From contig JBNKLQ010000031.1 in NCBI GenBank assembly GCA_050292445.1, positions 1 to 33,016 of the forward strand: DNA of 33,016 bases. Direction: 5' to 3'. Below, piece after piece: positions 15,188 through 22,145 of the stretch. This stretch comes from Leptofilum sp050292445. GTDB taxonomy: Bacteria; Chloroflexota; Anaerolineae; Promineifilales; Promineifilaceae. Under the pieces are notes generated by a model that did no database searches, was not told the DNA's origin, and saw nothing but the letters and a program-made list of their open reading frames with translations. How positions within the stretch are numbered: the first letter of the stretch is position 1; each line of letters opens with the position of its first letter. The translations under genes and the position numbers were made by a program.

Positions 15188-17035
15188 ATGTGTGGCATCA
15201 CCGGAATTTACTCTTTGCAAATTGATCGCCAACGGCTGCAACAGGCCAACGACCTGCTGCACCATCGTGGGCCAGACGATGCAGGCATTTTTGTGGCCGA
15301 CGGCATTGGGCTGGCAGCACGACGGCTCAGCATCATTGACCTGGCGCATGGCCACCAACCGCTGAGTAATGAAGATGGCACCATTTGGATTGCCTACAAC
15401 GGCGAGGTGATGAACACGCCCGTCCTACGCGCCCAGCTAGAAGCCGCCGGGCATCAGTTCCGCACTCGCACCGATACAGAAACCATCGTCCACGCCTACG
15501 AGGAATGGGGCACCAACGCCTTCGTGCGGCTGCGCGGCATGTTTACCTTTGCCTTGTGGGACGGCCGTTCCCAACGCCTCATCCTCGTCCGTGACCGCTT
15601 TGGTATTAAACCGCTTTGCTATGCACAATCTGGCAATGAACTGGCATTTGCCTCGGAGATACGGCCGTTGTTCCACCTCCTCCCTACGCTGCCCAAACGC
15701 ACCAACCAGCAAGCGCTCACCGCCCTGTTTCAGCACGGCTTCATCCCCACGCCCCACACCATGTTTGATGGCGTTTACAAACTGCCAGCCGCTCACATGC
15801 TCATCATAGAAAACGGGCAAATGTCGATACGGCCGTACTGGCAGCTTACCTTCCCTGAAGATGGCAACTACCGGCAAATCAGCGAGGATGACGCCGTAGA
15901 CGAATTTATGGCCCAACTGCGTGATGCCGTCGCCGCCTGGCGCATGAGCGACGTGCCCGTCGGCTCCCTGCTCAGCGGCGGCATCGACTCCAGCGCCCTG
16001 GCCACCCTGCTCACCGAGATCGGCGGCCAGCCCATCCACACCTTCAACATCGCCTTCAGCGCCGCCAGTCACGACGAATCTGCCTATGCCGAAGCCGTCG
16101 CCAAGCGCATTGGCAGCCAACATCATACGCTGCATTTTGGTCCCGAAGCGTTTGATTTGCTGCCTCAAATCGTGCGCCAGCTAGAGGAGCCGCAATGCTC
16201 TGCCACCAGCATTCCCATTTACCTGCTCTACAAAGCGTGCCACGAGGCAGGCTTCAAAGTCATCCTCACCGGAGAAGGGGCGGATGAACTGCTGGGTGGC
16301 TACCATTGGTTCGATGGTGACCGGCGCATACGGCCGTTTCTCACCATTCCTCAACCCCTGCGCCAACTGTTCAGCCACCTCCCCCTACCCGGTTCCACTG
16401 CCGGACAGCGCGTCCTCACCCACGGCACCCGCGACCCGCTGGCCCGCTTTGCCCTCTGGCATCAGGTCACACCGCCCGCGCTTTTGCAAGAACTTTTTAA
16501 CCGCAGAGAGCGCGGAGGACGCGGAGAAATAAACTCTTTTTCCTCTGTGTCCTCTGTGGCACAAAACCATCCGCTCAACCAGTTTTTGGCGTTGGAAGCC
16601 CAAACGCGCATGGTGGATTTCATTAATTTTGAGGTGGATCGAATGAGCATGGCAAACTCCGTCGAAGCGCGGCCACCCTTCCTCGACCACAAGCTGTGGG
16701 AATTTTGCGCCACCCTACCACCCGATTTCAAGCTGAATTCAGCGATGAACAAAGTGTTGCTGCGTCGGGGCATGAAGGATTTGCTGCCAACGGCCGTAAC
16801 CAACCGCCCCAAACAAGGCCTGGCCACCCCGCACGCCGCCTGGTGGCGCAGCGAAAATTTACCCACCTGGGCCGAAGACTGTTTGCAGCCAGACTCGCTA
16901 CGCGAAACTGGCTACTTTGATTGTGAAATTGTACAAAAATTGCGGGAGTTGCATGGGAACGGCCGTAACGACCACAGCCGCATCCTCACCGGCATCCTAA
17001 CCACCCAGCTTTGGCATCAAGAAATGGAAATTTAA
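15188..17035 (+). CDS. Asparagine synthetase (glutamine-hydrolysing)/lasso cyclase-like amidotransferase
   Basis: The 615-residue protein has an N-terminal class-II glutaminase domain and a C-terminal ATP-pyrophosphatase synthetase domain. The nucleophile is C2 (MCGITGIYSL), which fixes the start. RGPDDAG (27-33) and AYNGEV (69-74) complete the glutaminase. The P-loop is SGGIDSS (263-269), and LTGEGADELLGGYHW follows in the synthetase. Lasso cyclases (C proteins) share this fold but often lose the glutaminase cysteine, so this one may be an ordinary or polysaccharide-type amidotransferase, or a cyclase that kept it. Its nearness to PqqD, B2 and HprK-like genes favours cassette membership. Residues about 438-459 (RERGGRGEINSFSSVSSV) come from an interspersed repeat. 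There is no ribosome site; a TTGCCC-N15-TATACC promoter-like pair at 15150-15176 could make a nearly leaderless transcript. Confidence 0.88.
   Translation: MCGITGIYSLQIDRQRLQQANDLLHHRGPDDAGIFVADGIGLAARRLSIIDLAHGHQPLSNEDGTIWIAYNGEVMNTPVLRAQLEAAGHQFRTRTDTETIVHAYEEWGTNAFVRLRGMFTFALWDGRSQRLILVRDRFGIKPLCYAQSGNELAFASEIRPLFHLLPTLPKRTNQQALTALFQHGFIPTPHTMFDGVYKLPAAHMLIIENGQMSIRPYWQLTFPEDGNYRQISEDDAVDEFMAQLRDAVAAWRMSDVPVGSLLSGGIDSSALATLLTEIGGQPIHTFNIAFSAASHDESAYAEAVAKRIGSQHHTLHFGPEAFDLLPQIVRQLEEPQCSATSIPIYLLYKACHEAGFKVILTGEGADELLGGYHWFDGDRRIRPFLTIPQPLRQLFSHLPLPGSTAGQRVLTHGTRDPLARFALWHQVTPPALLQELFNRRERGGRGEINSFSSVSSVAQNHPLNQFLALEAQTRMVDFINFEVDRMSMANSVEARPPFLDHKLWEFCATLPPDFKLNSAMNKVLLRRGMKDLLPTAVTNRPKQGLATPHAAWWRSENLPTWAEDCLQPDSLRETGYFDCEIVQKLRELHGNGRNDHSRILTGILTTQLWHQEMEI
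16499..16562. repeat. CTCTGTG-type repeat inside the asparagine synthetase gene
   Basis: ACCGCAGAGAGCGCGGAGGACG and its partial complement CCTCTGTGTCCTCTGTGG frame a short AT-rich spacer. It is the typical two-armed form of this family. It adds about 22 residues in frame within the synthetase domain, in a region where relatives usually have a short loop. Confidence 0.75.
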
Positions 17036-17038
17036 AAT

Positions 17039-17105
17039 GCCAAGTGCCTGGCACGGATCGTATGACTCTAGCTTGTGAAGGTGTTTTGACCCATGCCAGG
17101 CACTT
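17039..17105. repeat. Inverted repeat AAGTGCCTGGCA/TGCCAGGCACTT
   Basis: The arms TGCCAAGTGCCTGGCA and TGCCAGGCACTT enclose about 38 bases. It lies between the asparagine synthetase stop and the next gene. An ATG at 17093 is inside the right arm, which argues against using it as a start. There is no T-run, so it is not a clear terminator. Confidence 0.75.
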
Positions 17106-17125
17106 CTTCTAATAATCTAACAACC

Positions 17126-17887
17126 ATGAACTCACTCAAAGTACTCACCTACAACCTCGAATTCGGCGGACGCAAGCAAATAGAAAGCATCCACGCCGTC
17201 CTCGCCCGCATCAACGCCGACGTGGTTGGCTTGACCGAAGCAGATGACCACGAGGTGGTCAAGATTTTGGCCGAGCGGCTGGCGATGCACCACGCCTGGG
17301 GCCACGGCAGCGGCGAGCGGCACATCGCCCTGCTCTCCCGCTACCCGATCAAAGCGTGGCAGATTTACAACCAGCCGCCGCTAACCCAGGCCGCGCTGGA
17401 GGCAAAACTAGACACGCCCAACGGACCACTTACCGTCTACAACATTCACTTTTTGCCTTTTTTGCTGCTGCCGTTTGAAATCCGCCGCTGGCAGGCGGTA
17501 GGAAAACTGCTAGAGATTATTCGCGAGAAGCCACAGACGCCCCATCTCATCATTGGTGATGTGAATGCGATTGGCCCGGGCGACCGCGTTTTGCAGCACA
17601 AAAACCCGGCCCGCATGCGGCGCGTGATGCTGCTCCAGTTCCGCCTCATCTTCCGGCTGGCCATCCCCCGGCTGCTGCGCGCTGGCTACACCGACTGCTT
17701 CCGCCACCTGCACCCCCACGAGGATGGCTTCACCTGGTGGACCATCAACCCCACCACCCGCTACGACTACATCTTTGCCGATCCACACATGCTGCCTAAG
17801 CTGCAAGCCTGCCGCGTCGTAGACGACCATCCCGCCATCCGCCACGCCTCCGACCATTTCCCCCTCCTAGCCGAATTCAACCTCTAA
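17126..17887 (+). CDS. Endonuclease/exonuclease/phosphatase (EEP) family hydrolase
   Basis: The 253-residue single-domain enzyme is of the DNase I/sphingomyelinase superfamily. Motifs in order: LTYNLEFGG with the first Asn, GLTEAD with the metal glutamate, YNIHFLP, the GDVNA nucleophile-activating motif, RYDYIFADP and the terminal ASDHFPLLAEF with the catalytic Asp-His. It probably cleaves a phosphodiester or phosphate monoester using Mg2+. The exact substrate cannot be read; no signal peptide is visible, so it acts in the cytoplasm. I chose the ATG at 17126, where conserved sequence begins, over the one at 17093 that lies inside a repeat; neither has a strong ribosome site. It follows the asparagine synthetase by 90 bases and may be co-transcribed with it. 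Confidence 0.85.
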   Translation: MNSLKVLTYNLEFGGRKQIESIHAVLARINADVVGLTEADDHEVVKILAERLAMHHAWGHGSGERHIALLSRYPIKAWQIYNQPPLTQAALEAKLDTPNGPLTVYNIHFLPFLLLPFEIRRWQAVGKLLEIIREKPQTPHLIIGDVNAIGPGDRVLQHKNPARMRRVMLLQFRLIFRLAIPRLLRAGYTDCFRHLHPHEDGFTWWTINPTTRYDYIFADPHMLPKLQACRVVDDHPAIRHASDHFPLLAEFNL

Positions 17888-17902
17888 CCCCAACCCTCAA
17901 AT

Positions 17903-18026
17903 TGTCATTCTGAGTGTAACGAAGAATCCCTCTAAACCTCACCTGCCAAAGCATTTGTTTTCAGTTCAGCCAAGGTCTTATCAGTTTTGTCCTCGTAGGG
18001 ATGCTTCACTGCATTCAGCATGACAA
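17903..18026. repeat. TGTCATTCTGAGTGTAACGAAG-type two-ended element, copy 2
   Basis: The left end TGTCATTCTGAGTG runs to GAATCCCTCTAAA. The right end on the other strand reads TGTCATGCTGAATG and runs to GCATCCCT. These are the two different ends of the element at 3480-3597 in reversed orientation, and the interiors share words such as AACTGATAAGACCTTG versus AGTTAATAAAGTCTTG. It fills the gap between the convergent EEP and HlyD-type genes. Confidence 0.75.
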
Positions 18027-18033
18027 GCAATGC

Positions 18034-19494
18034 CTAATCGGTTTCAATGTCTACAAAGGCGGTCATGCCCCAGCGCAAAGGGAGATCGGCCGTTTCTGGC
18101 AGATCAATGGTGACGGTGTATACAACATCACCCCGCGCCACGTTGGGCACAAGCGCAACGGCCGTAACCACCCCATCCAACTCAGCATCCGACAAAGCAT
18201 CCACCCGCACGGTTACTGGCGCGCCTTCGGCCACCAGCGACACGTCCAACTCCGTCAGATCCGTGGTCTCAACTTGCCAGCGGCCAAAATTAGCCAGCGT
18301 TAGTGCCGGGAAGCCAGGCACGGCCAGTTCACCCTCGCTCAAAGCCACGGAAACCACCGTGCCGTCAAACGCAGCACGTAGGAAAGTGCGCTCTACGGCC
18401 AGTTCTGCACGCTCCACACCAGACTCTGCCAGCGAAACGGCCGCGTCCGCCTGAGCCACCGCCGCCACCGCCTGATCAATCCGTACTTCCGCCTGCTGCA
18501 CGCCTACCTGTGCCTGATCCACGGCCACTTCCGCCAGACGAATTTGCTCCGGCGTGGCTCCCGCCAACAGCAAATCCAGCTGCGCCTGAGCCACAGCCAA
18601 GTTTGCCTGGGCCACGCCCACGCTGGCGTTGGCCGCCTGCCGCTGCGCTGATGTTGCGCCCGCTTGCAGTGCATCCAAGGCTGCCTGAGCTGCTTCCTGG
18701 TTCAATCGCGCCGCGTTGAGCTGCTGCCGCGTTTGCTCCTCGACCGGACCAAAGAGCGGACACACCTCTCCCTGTGGTGTTTCAAAGCAGCTGTCTAAAA
18801 TATCCTGGTATGCCTGCTCTAGCAGTTGTACCTCGGCCTGCGCGGCAGCAACGGCCGCTTGCGCCGCCAAAATGTCGGACGCATCAGCGATATCCAGCGC
18901 GGCATCTCGATTGCCCGCCGCTTGCGTAACGGCCGCTTGGGCAGCAGCCACGCGGCTTTCGGCGGCCGTAACCTGTTCTGGCTGTGGACCGGCCTGCACC
19001 AGCGCCAGGTTGGCCCGCGCCACTTCAAGTTGAGCCTGGGCGGTTTGCACGGCCGTTTCTGCCAACCCCTGTTCATTTTGCGCCGCCGCTAAGCCAGATT
19101 GCGCCGTCGCTAAGCGGGCCTGCGCCCGCTGCAAACCCAGTTCGGCTGCGGCTGAATCCAGTTGCAGCAGCGGATCGCCTGCCTGGACAACATCCCCGTC
19201 GACCACAAAAACGGTCTCCACCGTGCCGCCAATCTGGAAGGCTAGCGCCACTTGCTCCTGTGGCACAAGCTGCCCCTCAGCCGAAACAATGTCCGGGCCG
19301 GTTTGGGAAGTGGGTGCGGCGAAAACGGCCGTTTCCGACCCATTGGTGAACAATATGAACGTCATTAAGACAAAGAAAGCTGCATTGAAACGCAGAGGTT
19401 CGCAGAGAAAAAACCTGATTCTCTGTGCCCCTCTGTGCCACCTCTGTGCATCTCTGTGTTCCTCTCTAATTTTTTTCACTTCCCATCCCCTCAC
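18034..19494 (-). CDS. HlyD-family adaptor protein, second of a tandem pair
   Basis: This is a periplasmic-adaptor-type protein of the HlyD/MacA/AcrA fold. It has a split lipoyl domain (EGQLVPQEQVALAFQIGGTV ... GDPLLQLD), then a long Ala/Gln-rich coiled-coil hairpin (about 140-350), the second lipoyl half (VERTFLRAAFDGTVVSVAL) and a beta-barrel ending PLRWGMTAFVDIETD. The GTG start at 19494 overlaps the TGA of the upstream adaptor (GTGA), so translation is coupled. Residues 9-36 are encoded by an interspersed repeat and precede the hydrophobic segment FFVLMTFILF. A second possible start is the ATG at 19365, just before LFTNGSETAVFAAP, which resembles a signal-peptidase site. No ABC or RND transporter partner lies next to it. 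In a Chloroflexota-type envelope it may be membrane- or wall-associated. Confidence 0.85.
   Translation of the reverse strand: MRGWEVKKIREEHRDAQRWHRGAQRIRFFLCEPLRFNAAFFVLMTFILFTNGSETAVFAAPTSQTGPDIVSAEGQLVPQEQVALAFQIGGTVETVFVVDGDVVQAGDPLLQLDSAAAELGLQRAQARLATAQSGLAAAQNEQGLAETAVQTAQAQLEVARANLALVQAGPQPEQVTAAESRVAAAQAAVTQAAGNRDAALDIADASDILAAQAAVAAAQAEVQLLEQAYQDILDSCFETPQGEVCPLFGPVEEQTRQQLNAARLNQEAAQAALDALQAGATSAQRQAANASVGVAQANLAVAQAQLDLLLAGATPEQIRLAEVAVDQAQVGVQQAEVRIDQAVAAVAQADAAVSLAESGVERAELAVERTFLRAAFDGTVVSVALSEGELAVPGFPALTLANFGRWQVETTDLTELDVSLVAEGAPVTVRVDALSDAELDGVVTAVALVPNVARGDVVYTVTIDLPETADLPLRWGMTAFVDIETD
19389..19470. repeat. CTCTGTG-type repeat at the 5' end of the second HlyD gene
   Basis: Five units of CTCTGTG(C/T) run from 19423 to 19466, answered by CGCAGAGG and CGCAGAGA on the left. 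It encodes the Arg/His/Gln-rich stretch EEHRDAQRWHRGAQRI ahead of the hydrophobic segment. This is the longest copy of the family in the window. Confidence 0.8.
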
Positions 19495-20873
19495 TGATTC
19501 CGCTCAATAGTGATAAAAACCGACATACCCCAGCGCAGCGGCAGATCGCTTTGTGGCAGCGCCAGCGTAACCACATAAGTTTGGTCGCCGCGCACTTCGG
19601 CGGCCAGTTCAGCAATCTCCACCACGCGCCCAGTCAGCGGCGCATCGGCAAAGGCATCCACCGCCACCTGTGCCACATCCTCACGCGCCAAGTCCACCAC
19701 ATCCGCCTCAATCAGATCGGTGGTTTCTACCTGCCAACCAGACAAATCCGCCACGATGGCTACTGGCTGGCCTGCGGTCACCGTTTCGCCCACATCGACC
19801 AGCACATCGGCCACGGTACCGCTAAATGGGGCCAGCAATGCCCGTTTTTCCAGGGCCAGCTGGGCCGCGTCCACCTGTGTTTGCGCTTCAGCAACGGCCG
19901 CTTCTGCCTGAGTAACGGCCGTTTCCGCCTGAGTTACTTGTACCATGACCTCTGCCAAACGCTCCTGCGCCACCGCGATTTCTGCCTGAGCCACGGCAAG
20001 CTGTTCTGCCTGCGTGCCCGCTTGCAGCAGCGCCAGCTCCGCTTCGGCCGCTGCTTGTTCATTTTGTGCCGCCTGCACGCCACCGGCCACTGCCGTTTGT
20101 TCTGCGCTGCTAGCCCCGGCTTGCGCTTCCGCCAATGCTGCCTGCGCTGATTGCAAATTAGCCAACGCCGCATTGAGTTGGAGTTGGGCCTGCTCCTTGT
20201 CTTGGCTGCTGGCGTTTTCACTTTGTACAATGGGTTCGTAAGTGTCCCTCGCGGCAATGTAAGCAGCTTCAGCCGCAGCCACGGCTGCTTCTGCCGCCTG
20301 AATTTGGGCTGAACTGCTGCCTTCCAGCGTCACACTTTGGCTACCAAGTGCCAGCCCCACGTTGGCCACTGCCCGGCCTACCAATGCCTCGTTCAAAGCC
20401 AACATGGCCGGACTGGGATCAGCAGCCAAGCGCGCATAATTGGCTTCTGCAGCGGAAACCCCAACTTCTGCGGCGGAGACGGCCGTTTCTGCCGCCAATA
20501 CACCTGCTTCTGCCATCTGCAAATTAGCCTCTGCCTGGGCCAACGCCGCTTCTGCCTGCCGCAGTGCAATCTCCTGCTCGGTCGTGTCCAGCGTCAGCAA
20601 CGTACTTCCTTTTTCTAAATAGTCACCCGGCGCAACGGCTACAGTCGTCACGGTGCCGCTGCTGGCAAACGTTAAATTTGCTTGGGCCAAGGGCACAATT
20701 TGCCCTTCAGCAGTAATAGTGGTGGGTTCAGTCTGACTGGTGGTGGAATTGGATACGGCCGTATCCCCGCCATTACCATTTACCGGGGCCAAAAATCGTA
20801 GATAGCCCCAATACCCCAGTATGCTTAAAACCAAAACCGTGCCAATTGAAATTAATAGTCTCTTTGTTGTCAT
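19491..20873 (-). CDS. HlyD-family adaptor protein, first of a tandem pair
   Basis: The 460-residue adaptor has an N-terminal membrane anchor (RLLISIGTVLVLSILGYWGY). Lipoyl half 1 contains EGQIVPLAQANLTFASSGTV and KGSTLLTLD, followed by a long coiled-coil of repeated AEAAVAxAE-like heptads (about 110-340). Lipoyl half 2 is KRALLAPFSGTVADVLVDVG, and the barrel ends LPLRWGMSVFITIERNQ. The ATG at 20873 follows GAGGTGAACATTTTTG; a TTG one codon earlier is less likely. It is paralogous to the downstream adaptor (both end in LPLRWGM plus a short tail), and they overlap by 4 bases. Such adaptors link an inner-membrane exporter to the outside; the exporter is not in this window. Many of the Thr-Ala-Val triplets in the coiled coil come from the ACGGCCGT octamer. 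Confidence 0.88.
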   Translation of the reverse strand: MTTKRLLISIGTVLVLSILGYWGYLRFLAPVNGNGGDTAVSNSTTSQTEPTTITAEGQIVPLAQANLTFASSGTVTTVAVAPGDYLEKGSTLLTLDTTEQEIALRQAEAALAQAEANLQMAEAGVLAAETAVSAAEVGVSAAEANYARLAADPSPAMLALNEALVGRAVANVGLALGSQSVTLEGSSSAQIQAAEAAVAAAEAAYIAARDTYEPIVQSENASSQDKEQAQLQLNAALANLQSAQAALAEAQAGASSAEQTAVAGGVQAAQNEQAAAEAELALLQAGTQAEQLAVAQAEIAVAQERLAEVMVQVTQAETAVTQAEAAVAEAQTQVDAAQLALEKRALLAPFSGTVADVLVDVGETVTAGQPVAIVADLSGWQVETTDLIEADVVDLAREDVAQVAVDAFADAPLTGRVVEIAELAAEVRGDQTYVVTLALPQSDLPLRWGMSVFITIERNQ

Positions 20874-20932
20874 CAAAAATGTTCACCTCATATGTTTATT
20901 ATCTCAACACCCGACCCAAAAACAACAAAAAA

Positions 20933-20959
20933 CTGCCATCCGAAAAACTCGGATGGCAG
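20933..20959 (-). terminator. Rho-independent terminator after the DHOD-like gene
   Basis: An 11-bp perfect stem CTGCCATCCGA/TCGGATGGCAG with a 5-base loop is followed on the minus strand by TTTTTTGTTGTTTTT. It lies about 60 bases past the stop of the DHOD-like gene and upstream of the HlyD pair, separating the two transcription units. Confidence 0.88.
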
Positions 20960-21018
20960 CAAACAGGAGGGAACAAACACAAACAAGCAATCGTTGCTCG
21001 GTAAAAGCGTAAAATTAA

Positions 21019-22047
21019 TTAATCAAAGGTCACAGGCATTTGGCGCATACCGTAATCATTTGAGTAAGAGCTGAGAACGCGCATGTAATTGGCCCGCTCA
21101 AATGCAGCCGGTTCCGCACAATTGATCTGGCTCAAGCTGCCGCGCAGTTGATCCAGGGATTCGTATTCATTCTCTTGCAGCCATGCCTCAACCCCGGCCC
21201 GAATAATTTTCAGACGACCGACCCCGTTGCGCAGCAGTTCAGAAGCCAACATGGTTACAGATGCGCCAGCAGCAATCCCTTTTAGCACATCGGTCACGTT
21301 GTGTACCCCAGAAGTAAGGGCAAAGTCGGTTTGGAGACGGCCGTATAAAATAGCAATCCAGCGCATCGGTAGCCGCATCTCTGTTGGCGAACTGAGTACC
21401 AAATTCGGCACAACCGCCAAGTTTTCCAAATCAAGATCTGGTTGATAGAACCGATTAAAGAGTACCAACCCATCAGCGCCAGCCCCAACCAGCCGCTTGG
21501 CCATATTACCCATTGCACTAAAGTATGGGCTCAACTTCATGGCTACCGGAATCGATACGGCCGTTTTCACCTCTGCCAACGCATCCAGATACAGCGATTC
21601 CACCTCAGCACTAGATTCATCCAGGCTCGTTGGCAAATAATAAATATTCAACTCTAGAGCATCCGCACCAGCCTGCTCAATATCTTTAGCATAGCGTGTC
21701 CACCAACCGGCAGAAACGCCATTCAAACTGGCAATAATCGGAATCGACAATGCCTCTTTGGCCCGACGAATATGATTAACATACTCATCCGGCCCATACT
21801 TGTACTCTGGTGCCTCAGGAAAATAATCAAGTGCCTCGGCAAAACTCTCCGTTCCTTGGAGCAAATGCTCATTCAGTGTGTGGCTCTCTTGCAAAATCTG
21901 CTCTTCAAAAAGCGAGTACAGCACAACGGCACTGGCCCCAGCATCTTCCATTTGCCGCAGTCCATCTAGCGTACGGGTCAGCGGGGACGACGATGGCACC
22001 AACGGGTTTTTTAATTCTAGACCTAAATAATTCGTCTTTAAGTTCAT
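21019..22047 (-). CDS. Dihydroorotate dehydrogenase-like flavoprotein
   Basis: The 342-residue TIM-barrel protein is related to class 1 dihydroorotate dehydrogenase. It begins MNLKTNYLGLELKNPLVPSS (the usual DHOD start) and has VPSSSPLTRTLDGLRQMEDAGASAVVLYSLF. SIPIIASLNGVSAG and SIPVAMKLSPYFS are the strands that carry flavin and substrate contacts, and GADGLVLFNRF follows. In true PyrD the catalytic base is Cys or Ser in a conserved loop; I cannot confirm it here. This branch is often annotated as DHOD-like and is often found beside pyruvate:ferredoxin oxidoreductase, as here, which suggests a redox role other than pyrimidine synthesis. Start: ATG at 22047 after AGGAGACTGAA. It follows nifJ by 98 bases on the same strand, with an inverted repeat between, and ends at a strong terminator. 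Confidence 0.85.
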   Translation of the reverse strand: MNLKTNYLGLELKNPLVPSSSPLTRTLDGLRQMEDAGASAVVLYSLFEEQILQESHTLNEHLLQGTESFAEALDYFPEAPEYKYGPDEYVNHIRRAKEALSIPIIASLNGVSAGWWTRYAKDIEQAGADALELNIYYLPTSLDESSAEVESLYLDALAEVKTAVSIPVAMKLSPYFSAMGNMAKRLVGAGADGLVLFNRFYQPDLDLENLAVVPNLVLSSPTEMRLPMRWIAILYGRLQTDFALTSGVHNVTDVLKGIAAGASVTMLASELLRNGVGRLKIIRAGVEAWLQENEYESLDQLRGSLSQINCAEPAAFERANYMRVLSSYSNDYGMRQMPVTFD

Positions 22048-22071
22048 TTCAGTCTCCTACTTGGCTAACCT

Positions 22072-22127
22072 AACCTCCCGCAGGTCAATTCCTTAAGATT
22101 TCAACCACAAGGAACCTGCGGAAGGTT
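22072..22127. repeat. Inverted repeat AACCTCCCGCAGGT/ACCTGCGGAAGGTT
   Basis: Arms of 14 bp with one mismatch, extended by AATTCCTT versus CAAGGA, enclose about 20 bases. It lies between nifJ and the DHOD-like gene. It may be an interspersed repeat or an attenuating hairpin; there is no T-run on the minus strand directly after it. Confidence 0.65.
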
Positions 22128-22145
22128 TTGTGCCATGAGTTTTCT

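Noticed and set aside
15437..16168. Minus-strand frame of 243 codons opposite the asparagine synthetase gene
   Set aside because: It is fully antisense to a gene with all catalytic motifs, has no family motif and arises from GC-rich codon use.
17039..17105. Inverted repeat after the asparagine synthetase as a terminator
   Set aside because: The spacing between arms is long and no T-run follows on the plus strand; the wording fits an interspersed repeat.
17093..17125. Upstream ATG for the EEP hydrolase
   Set aside because: It lies in an inverted-repeat arm and adds non-conserved residues before the domain start.
19423..19466. Tandem CTCTGTG units considered as a CRISPR array
   Set aside because: Units are only 8-10 bases with no spacers of constant length and no cas genes.
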